From contig JAEWAC010000029.1 of NCBI GenBank assembly GCA_023391895.1, forward strand, positions 1 through 15,788: a stretch of 15,788 nucleotides of DNA, in the 5' to 3' direction. Source of the DNA: Bacteroidota bacterium (lineage in GTDB: Bacteria; Bacteroidota; Bacteroidia; Chitinophagales; Chitinophagaceae). Each line of letters begins with the position of its first letter. Position 1 is the first letter of the stretch. The notes beneath the pieces were generated by a model. It worked only from the letters and a program-made list of their open reading frames with translations, did no database searches and was not told the DNA's origin. Made by a program: the position numbers and the translations under genes. Below, piece after piece: positions 7,959 through 14,170 of the stretch.

Positions 7959-8051
7959 CTTTAATGTTTCGACATTCACCTGCTGGGCAGATGGTTTGAA
8001 TGATGTTCATAGGTGGTGTTCCTGGATGTTGACCCACCACTGACGCATGTC

Positions 8052-8105
8052 GTTCCGGCGTATGGTTTACAGTTTTTTATCTGCCATTCCGGCGCAATGT
8101 TTACA
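8052..8105. repeat. Two further internal copies of the IS21 end motif
   Basis: Copies at 8052-8071 (GTTCCGG...TTTACA) and 8086-8105 (ATTCCGG...TTTACA) are spaced 34 bases apart and lie about 90 bases inside the terminal cluster, close to the istA start at 8183. They may be extra IstA sites that autoregulate istA, which is an inference from position. Confidence 0.7.
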
Positions 8106-8182
8106 GTTTGGAGCCAAGAATGTAGTAATAAATGAGCTTTTGCCATTGGTTTGCTCTCTTAAAAAATAAGTAAGCAAAGACA

Positions 8183-9733
8183 ATGGCAGCAAAAGCAATC
8201 CAGGTGGAACTATTAAAACAAATACTTAGGCTCAGGCAAGATGGATTTTCTGTAAGTGCTACCAGCCGCACCTTGGGCATCAGCCGGCCAACGGTTATTA
8301 AATACCTACGTCGACTTGGTGGCAGTGATCTCGCTTCTATAAGCGAAGAACAGCTCACATCTGCAGGTTATAACCAAGATGTGCTACCGCATAAAGGTGA
8401 GCGTTATAAAAGGTTGGTGGAACACTTCATCAATGCAGAAAAAGAACTTTTAAAAACCGGGGTAACCAAACAGCTGCTTTGGATTGAATACAAAGAGCAG
8501 TATCCGAGTGGCTATAATTATTCCCAGTACTGCTATCACTTCTCTGAGTACTTAAAAAACAAAGAAGTGGTGATGCACCTTCATCATCGCTGTGGTGAGA
8601 CCATCATGGTGGACTTTGCCGGCAAAAAACTCGGTTACACTGATCCCACTTCCGGTGAGATTATAGCCTGCCAGGTTTTTATTTCTGTACTGCCCCATAG
8701 TGGTCTTATTTTCTGCTGTGCCGTGCACTCACAGACCACCGGCGATTTTACCCACTGTATTAACCAAATGCTTTTCTATTACGGAGGGGCCCCACTTACC
8801 ATCCTGTGTGATAATTTAAAAACTGCCGTCACTCGTCCTTCTAAATAGGAACCGGTATTTACAGAAGTATGCTACCAGCTCTCAGAACACTACCAGACCA
8901 CTTTTTCTGCTACCCGGCCCTATCATCCCAGGGACAAAGCCATGGTAGAGAGGGCCGTTCAGATCTGCTACAATCATATCTATGCACCGCTGCGCGAAGA
9001 GGTCTTTACCTCGCTTAAGCAGTTAAACCAGGCGATTACAGAAAAACTGGAAGTGTTGAACAATAGGCCTTACAAAGGCGCTCCCTATAGCCGGCGGGAT
9101 TTGTTTTTGCAAGGGGAGAAACATTTACTTAAACCCCTGCCTTCCCAGACCTTCTCGCCCAAAAAAGTGGTGCAAGCTACCGTGCAGCGGAACTACCACA
9201 TCCAGCTTTCAGAAGACCACCACTATTACTCGGTGCCCTACCGCTTTGCGGGTAAAAAGGTTCGTGTGCTTTATGACAGTAAAATCCTGGAGATTTACCT
9301 GGAGCAGGAACGGATCGCCCTGCATAGCAGAAGCGGCCTGGGAAGCTGTTACCATACCATCCCGGAACATATGCCCTCTAATCACCAAAGTGCTTTAAAT
9401 ATTAAAGGATGGACCAAGGCAGATCTGCTGGCCCAGGCACTTGCCATAGGCCCCGCAGCCCACCAGGCCATTGAACGCATCCTGATAAGCAGCTTTTACC
9501 CTGAACAAAACTTTAAAAGTGCCCATGGCGTGCTGATGCTAATAAAGGCGTACGGCCGTGAAAGAGTGGAAGCAGCCTGCACCCGTGTGCTCTCGGGCAC
9601 CCGTATCAACTATACTTTGATAAAAAACATCCTGGCGGCAGGCCTGGATAAAAAGCCTTTGCCCCTGGAAGCACAAACAGTGGTGCCCCTACCGCTGCAC
9701 GAGAACATCCGGGGCGCAGCGGAATACTATTAA
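8183..9733 (+). pseudogene. istA: istA transposase interrupted by an in-frame amber codon
   Basis: This is the IS21 transposase, 517 codons including stops. The N-terminus has a helix-turn-helix (GFSVSATSRTLGISRPTVIK, residues 21-40). The catalytic core has D144 (IMVDFAGKK), D210 (ILCDNLKTAV) and E256 (KAMVERAVQ). Codon 222 (8846-8848) is TAG. Reading through it continues perfectly in the same frame (EPVFTEVCYQLSEHYQ, then RPYHPRDKAMVE), so this is one point mutation, probably from a Tyr codon TAT or TAC, and not a frameshift. The stop separates D210 from E256, so the 221-residue product cannot complete the DDE site. A restart at the ATG at 8942 would give a 263-residue C-terminal piece without the two Asp residues. 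istB begins 30 bases after the final stop. A sequencing error at one base would also explain this. Confidence 0.9.
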
Positions 9734-9763
9734 AACCTAAATCATCCATAAACAAGTATTATC

Positions 9764-10510
9764 ATGAACACTAGCGAAACACTAGAGCAATTAAAAACCC
9801 TAAAACTTACCGGTATGGCCGCTTCTTATAAAAGCCAACTGGAACTACCCATTCATCAGCAGCTGGAAGCCCATGAACTGCTGGCCCACCTGGTGCAAAG
9901 TGAGACGTTGCAGCGCAGTAATGAAAAAACAGCTGCCTATCTAAAAGCAGCCAGGCTGCGCCTGACAGCTACCATAGAGAAAATAGAATGCTCTGCTGCA
10001 AGAGGGCTGAGCAAACAGCAACTGGCCTGTCTTATGGAAGGAACTTATATCTTAAGCGGAGAGCCATTATTGATCACCGGTGCAACCGGTTCGGGCAAAT
10101 CATTCCTAGGATGCGCCTTGGGTCATTATGCCTGCACCCAGGGCCACCGGGTAGTGTACCTGAACATGAACCGGTTTACCGAACGCATTATGCTCTCCAG
10201 GCTGGATGGTTCGTACCTGAAAGTATTAAACTGGTTTGAGCGAATACCGCTGATCATCCTGGATGACTTTGGACTCGCACCCCTGGATCACCAAATGAAA
10301 CTGGCGCTGCTGCAAATACTGGAAGACCGGTATGCAAAAAAGAGCGTCATCATTACCTCACAACTACCGGTGGCTAAGTGGCATGAGTACCTTGCGGAGC
10401 CCACTTTGGCCGATGCAATAATGGACAGGATGACAGCCAAAGCGCACCGCATAGAATTAAAAGGTGGATCCAGAAGGAGAAAAAACCAAAGCGTACCATC
10501 AGAAGAATAA
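9764..10510 (+). CDS. istB: IstB helper ATPase of the IS21 element
   Basis: A 248-residue AAA+ helper that assembles on target DNA and works with IstA in IS21 transposition. Walker A is GATGSGKS at residues 106-113 and Walker B is LIILDD at 163-168. The family's later signature ADAIMDRMTAKAHRIELKG is intact, followed by a basic tail. The N-terminal helical region (SETLEQLKTLKLTGMAASY) is also typical. The length is normal and no defect is visible. It follows istA by 30 bases on the same strand and depends on that transcript. With istA broken, this copy could serve only if another element supplies IstA in trans. Confidence 0.95.
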   Translation: MNTSETLEQLKTLKLTGMAASYKSQLELPIHQQLEAHELLAHLVQSETLQRSNEKTAAYLKAARLRLTATIEKIECSAARGLSKQQLACLMEGTYILSGEPLLITGATGSGKSFLGCALGHYACTQGHRVVYLNMNRFTERIMLSRLDGSYLKVLNWFERIPLIILDDFGLAPLDHQMKLALLQILEDRYAKKSVIITSQLPVAKWHEYLAEPTLADAIMDRMTAKAHRIELKGGSRRRKNQSVPSEE

Positions 10511-10577
10511 ATACATTTGAAACCAGAAAAGTTCTTATTACTATAGTTCTTTATACTCCAAACCTTACCTGCAAGGG

Positions 10578-10649
10578 TGTAAACATTACTCCGGAATGCC
10601 TGTAAACAATGCGTCTGGAATACCCTGTAAATGATCACCGGAATAAACA
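10578..10649. repeat. IS21 right terminal inverted repeat with three motif copies
   Basis: Inverted copies of the end motif occur at 10578-10597, 10601-10621 and 10626-10644, that is TGTAAA(C)...CCGGAAT on the plus strand. The middle copy carries CTGGAAT in place of CCGGAAT. They mirror the left cluster and mark the right end of the element. Confidence 0.82.
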
Positions 10650-11063
10650 CTAAGATGCGTTGTCCAACCGCATACAATGCAATAAAAGATATTTGACTGC
10701 AGTAATCATAAATTAAACTAAAAAACAAAATGAGCTTTTAAGCACTTGAGGTACTCAATGGATATTTACCGTAAATAGGATGACTTGATGGTAGGCAGGC
10801 CCAAAGTATCTATGTTCTCCTTTTTCAATACACAGGCGTTTGGTTGCAGTTGCGTTCAACGAACAGGTATTGCTGCAGGCTGGGCGTTCTGTGTTCTGTC
10901 GCTCCTAAACTGCAGATGAATAAAGTTCCATCGCCAAACAATATTACAATAGTTTAGGATTGAACATCCTGCCGAAAATACTGCCGAATAACAACAAATA
11001 GAAGGCTTATTCTTCACCTCTGCTTGTAGCAATACCCTTGTTTGATGCTTATTTAATCTCGAT
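10650..11063. other. Gene-free stretch right of the IS21 element
   Basis: There is no supported gene here. The minus strand shows an open run of about 65 codons (about 10750-10940, containing ERQNTERPACSNTCSLNATA) without a credible start and flanked by stops. A direct pair of CTGCAG sites (10872 and 10910) and a small GTTC-AAC-GAAC palindrome (about 10855) lie inside. It may be an intergenic repeat or old gene debris. No continuation of the interrupted nucleotidyltransferase is seen. Confidence 0.4.
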
Positions 11064-11747
11064 TTACATTTTATAGAATTGTAAGACTATTCCAAACTGC
11101 AAACAGTTAGCAGTATATCTGCTAATACGTCTGTCAGAACAGTAAAGCATGTGAATAGAGCTTGGATTTGAATTTGTTTGATTAGATGGCCAAACTGAAA
11201 AAATAGTTGCTTGAGGTATATTGCTATAAAAAGAAAGCTCTCTTCTAAACCCAAGTACTTCTCTAATAATACTTTTTTTTATCGAAGTGTTTTTGCATTC
11301 TATGGCTAATAAAATATCTTCAGGTCGTGGGTATCCATTTAAGTTTGGCAGCAATAACGCGATATCAAGTTCATGATAATCTCCATGAACTTTCCTCGCT
11401 GACGAACCCTTTATAAAATAGCTTAGCGTAGCAAAATAAATATCAGTAAATAGTTCTGCGATTATCGTTGTACCATGAAGTACTTCAAAGAATGGGTATC
11501 CTCTGTCTATAACACCCCCTTTTTGCTTTAATATTAAACGACTTCCACCTTTTAATCTAACCCTGTGCCCTTCCTTTGTTACAAGCTTTTCGCAAACTTG
11601 TGCAAGAATATCAGCCTCATATAATTTCCCCTGAAGGCTTTTGATTGGCAAAAGCGTAGTGGTTCTTGCCGGAGCAACATTTGCATGTTTTTGCAGTGCA
11701 TTTGTAATCTTGGTCTTTATTCTTGTAATATCAGAAGCAGTTAACAT
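11064..11747 (-). CDS. Putative PD-(D/E)XK nuclease-like protein
   Basis: A 227-residue protein that I do not recognise as a named family. The motifs fit a PD-(D/E)XK nuclease core: an early acidic helix (KLYEADILAQVCEKLV, E44 or E53), then YHELDIALLL (D128), then ILLAIECKNTSIKKSIIREV (E150-C-K152). The strand carrying E-x-K is followed by a helix rich in Arg/Glu (REVLGFRREL), as in many restriction-type folds. There is no signal peptide or membrane segment. It starts 2 bases after the stop of the upstream gene, so the two are translationally linked. Plausible roles are a restriction-like endonuclease or the effector of a two-gene defence or toxin pair. The substrate is unknown. The fold call rests on three motifs seen by eye. 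Confidence 0.62.
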   Translation of the reverse strand: MLTASDITRIKTKITNALQKHANVAPARTTTLLPIKSLQGKLYEADILAQVCEKLVTKEGHRVRLKGGSRLILKQKGGVIDRGYPFFEVLHGTTIIAELFTDIYFATLSYFIKGSSARKVHGDYHELDIALLLPNLNGYPRPEDILLAIECKNTSIKKSIIREVLGFRRELSFYSNIPQATIFSVWPSNQTNSNPSSIHMLYCSDRRISRYTANCLQFGIVLQFYKM

Positions 11748-11749
11748 AG

Positions 11750-12136
11750 CTAATTTTCGTTGCGAATTTCATTTAGAACTTCTTGTAATATCTCTATTAA
11801 TTCAGAATAATTAGGCAAGTTTGCTAAATCGTATAAGACTGTTTGTCCTTGGTTCAGAAGTTCTACCGAAACACCCTCAATCTGTCTTTCACTTATAATA
11901 AATTCATTTAAACGATTGATTATATTTTCATAATTCTTATTAGATGATGCATCAATGACATCTATTGCTTCTTCGAGAAAAAAGGTTAATAAAAAGCGTG
12001 GACTTCTCTCAAATGTCTCTTCTTGATAATCCTCTTCAATTCGAGCATTTACTTCATTTACAATATCACTGAAGCCATTTCGGTTCAATTCGGCTATAAG
12101 ATGTTCTCGAATTTCAATTGCTTGTTCAGTTGTCAT
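11750..12136 (-). CDS. Hypothetical 128-residue partner of the nuclease-like protein
   Basis: I do not recognise this acidic, all-helical-looking protein (128 residues, opening MTTEQAIEIREHLIAELNRN). It has many Glu and Asp residues, no cysteines, no signal peptide and no membrane segment. Segments such as RFLLTFFLEEAIDVID and ELIEILQEVLNEIRNEN suggest amphipathic helices suited to protein contact. It is the first gene of a minus-strand pair: its stop is separated by 2 bases from the ATG of the nuclease-like gene. Small acidic helical proteins coded just before a nuclease often act as inhibitors or specificity partners, but here that is an inference from arrangement alone. Both genes are AT-rich relative to the IS21 element and the downstream barrel gene. 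Confidence 0.65.
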   Translation of the reverse strand: MTTEQAIEIREHLIAELNRNGFSDIVNEVNARIEEDYQEETFERSPRFLLTFFLEEAIDVIDASSNKNYENIINRLNEFIISERQIEGVSVELLNQGQTVLYDLANLPNYSELIEILQEVLNEIRNEN

Positions 12137-12703
12137 TAAGTGATATATAAAAGTTAAGGACGCTTAATGGTTGCGGCCAACCCACTAATTTACGATCCGA
12201 CAATTAAAAAAGCGAATGCCAGGTGCATGATCGTCAAAATATTTGTATTCCCGTTTAGGGAGTGACTCAGTACGGCATCAGCAATGAGCTGAAACTTTGA
12301 AGTGACAAGATTTTAGGCCACTCAAACGGGATTTAAAAATTGTTTTAAAGTCATTAATAGGATCGTTATTATTTCAGATGCACCGTCAAGCCATATCCTG
12401 CTATGCACAAAAACCTGTTCAGGAGATACAGCAAGGACATGAAAATATTTGGAGTGATTGAGAATTTCTTTCTCCAGTCTTTTATAACTACTCAAGACAC
12501 TTTATTCATATCATCGTTATCAGTTCAAGTGCGTTCTTTATAGAAAAAAGCCCCGTTTTATCAACCGTATTTTTACGGTGTAAGATTAGGTGGATACCCT
12601 TATTGGCTGTAAATGCTTTTGATTCAGGTGGTGCTTGCTCTTGCATATATAAAAAATTGTTTACATATTTAATTACTGCTAAACCAAAACTAACCCACTA
12701 CAC
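12137..12703. other. Long intergenic region between divergent transcription units
   Basis: No gene is supported here. It separates the minus-strand pair from the plus-strand coiled-coil/barrel gene, so it should hold both promoters. An imperfect inverted repeat (TCCCGTTTAGGGAGTG at 12249-12264 against CACTCAAACGGGA, about 12319-12331) may be the ends of an old small element or an operator. A small 6-bp hairpin (ACCGTA-TTTT-TACGGT) lies near 12563-12580. I see no confident promoter. Confidence 0.4.
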
Positions 12704-14140
12704 ATGAGAGAAGCCAGGCCTTGCCTTATCTTTTTGTTCTGTTTCTGCTGTGTTGCCATGGCCAAGGCACAAGACACTACTTCTCAGCTGGATAAACTGC
12801 TGGCTGCGCCCGACAAGTTGTTTGCGGTTCTGGATCAAAAAAGCAAAGCGATTGAGGCCGGGCTGGACCGGCAAACCGCCAAATACCTTTCCAAACTTCA
12901 AAAGCAGGAACAACGGCTCAAAAAAAAGCTGCTGAAAAAAGATTCCACCCTGGCAAAAGAGCTGTTTCAAGACTTGAAGGCGCAATACCAGCAGTTGCAA
13001 CAATTACCATCAGGTTTATCGCAATACTCCCAAGTATATTCCGGTCGTTTAGACTCCCTTTCTACGGCCTTGAACTTTTTAAATGGGAGCCAGTTTTCTT
13101 CTGTAGCCGATCACCCTCAGCTGGAAAAGACGCTTTCGCACTACCAAAGCCTGCAGGGCAAACTAAACCAAACCGAGCAGGTCAAAAACTACTTGCAGGC
13201 CCGTCAACAGCTCCTCAAAGACCAATTCCAAAAGCTGGGGATGGTGCGGGAACTCAAACAGTTCCAAAAAGAAGTTTATTACTATCAAGCCCAGGTAAGG
13301 GAATACCAAGCCCTGTGGGAAGATCCCTCTAAGTTGGAAGCCAAACTAATGGAGGTGGTTACCCGGCTGCCGCAATTCAAGGATTTCTTTGCCCGCAACT
13401 CCCAGCTGGGCCAGCTCTTTGCCCTTCCCGGCAGTGGGGGTGCCGCTAGCGTTTCGCTGCAGGGACTGCAAACCCGGGCTTCTGTGGAGCAGTTGATGCA
13501 GGAGCGGTTTGGTACCGGACCTCAGGTAATGCAAACCTTGCAACAAAATATGCAAAGTGCCCAGGGGGAGCTCAGTGCCATAAAAGATAAGGTAAGCCAG
13601 TACAGCAGTGGGGAATACAGCAATGGAGCAGTGGGGGAGCTGCCGGATTTTAAACCCAATGGGCAAAAAACAAGATCATTTCTTAAGCGCCTGGAATATG
13701 GTGGTAACCTCCAGAGCCAGCGGGCCCGCAACTATTTTCCCGTGACTTCTGACCTGGGCTTTTCCCTGGGCTATAAGCTCAATGACAAAAGCGTCATAGG
13801 AGTGGGGGCTGCCTACAAGCTGGGCTGGGGCAGTGGCTTCAATAACATTAAGATTACGCATCAGGGAGTGGGGTTGAGAAGCTATGTAGACTGGAAGGTC
13901 AAGGGGGCCCTTTTTATCAGTGGGGGCTATGAGCTCAACTACCGCAGCCTCATTCACTCCCTGGACCAGCTCAAAGATTATAGTGCCTGGCAAAGGAGCG
14001 GGCTAGTAGGGGTGAGTAAAGAATACAAAGTATCCAAACAGGTCAAAGGCCAGATGCAACTGCTCTGGGACTTTTTGAGCTACCAGCAGGTGCCGCGAAC
14101 CCAAGCCGTGCTGTTTAGAATTGGTTATACTCTTAAATAA
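12704..14140 (+). CDS. Exported coiled-coil protein with C-terminal beta-barrel-like domain, paired with RHS gene
   Basis: A 478-residue protein. The signal peptide runs through a Cys/Phe-rich hydrophobic core to AMAKAQ, with cleavage near residue 22-23. A long charged coiled coil spans roughly residues 25-105 (LSKLQKQEQRLKKKLLKKD), and a Gln-rich helical region continues to about 300. From about 325 to the end the pattern is alternating strands (LGFSLGYKL, VIGVGAAYKL, VGLRSYVDWKV, ALFISGGYELNYR, FRIGYTLK), typical of an outer-membrane barrel in Bacteroidota. The ATG at 12704 gives the intact signal peptide. The RHS-type gene starts 30 bases downstream on the same strand, so an operon is likely. 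The protein may anchor, export or display the RHS protein at the cell surface, which is inferred from context. The family name is not known to me. Confidence 0.78.
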   Translation: MREARPCLIFLFCFCCVAMAKAQDTTSQLDKLLAAPDKLFAVLDQKSKAIEAGLDRQTAKYLSKLQKQEQRLKKKLLKKDSTLAKELFQDLKAQYQQLQQLPSGLSQYSQVYSGRLDSLSTALNFLNGSQFSSVADHPQLEKTLSHYQSLQGKLNQTEQVKNYLQARQQLLKDQFQKLGMVRELKQFQKEVYYYQAQVREYQALWEDPSKLEAKLMEVVTRLPQFKDFFARNSQLGQLFALPGSGGAASVSLQGLQTRASVEQLMQERFGTGPQVMQTLQQNMQSAQGELSAIKDKVSQYSSGEYSNGAVGELPDFKPNGQKTRSFLKRLEYGGNLQSQRARNYFPVTSDLGFSLGYKLNDKSVIGVGAAYKLGWGSGFNNIKITHQGVGLRSYVDWKVKGALFISGGYELNYRSLIHSLDQLKDYSAWQRSGLVGVSKEYKVSKQVKGQMQLLWDFLSYQQVPRTQAVLFRIGYTLK

Positions 14141-14170
14141 TAAACATAAATGCTACCAGACCATAACTGT

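Larger units (their letters stand above)
7886..10649 (+). mobile_element. IS21-family insertion sequence (2,764 bp)
   Basis: The element starts TGTAGATTCCGG at 7886 and ends CCGGAATAAACA at 10649; the ends are imperfect inverted repeats with TGT/ACA tips, the IS21 norm. It carries istA (broken) and istB in the standard order. Several copies of a roughly 20-bp motif (ATTCCGG...TTTACA) lie inside each end. The left flank (...CTGGTAG) and right flank (CTAAG...) share no 4-8 bp target duplication, and the interrupted gene does not resume on the right. A deletion or recombination therefore followed insertion, or this is a composite left by two events. The outer boundaries rest on aligning the two ends by eye and may be off by one or two bases. 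Confidence 0.88.

Noticed and set aside
7891..8105. CRISPR-like direct repeats
   Set aside because: The repeats are imperfect, only five in number, have 4-base or irregular gaps and no spacers, and mirror copies at the right end show they are IS21 terminal binding sites.
8942..9733. Separate gene starting at the ATG at 8942
   Set aside because: The frame is continuous with the upstream istA half across one amber codon, and the conserved residues between 8849 and 8941 would be lost.
10288..10728. A 146-codon minus-strand frame at the istB end and IS right terminus
   Set aside because: It is antisense to intact istB and runs across the IS end into unrelated DNA, so it cannot be an inherited gene.
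10850..10925. Possible integron attC site (inverted motifs near paired CTGCAG)
   Set aside because: No proper R'/R'' core pair or adjoining cassette gene can be found, so the match is too weak to report.
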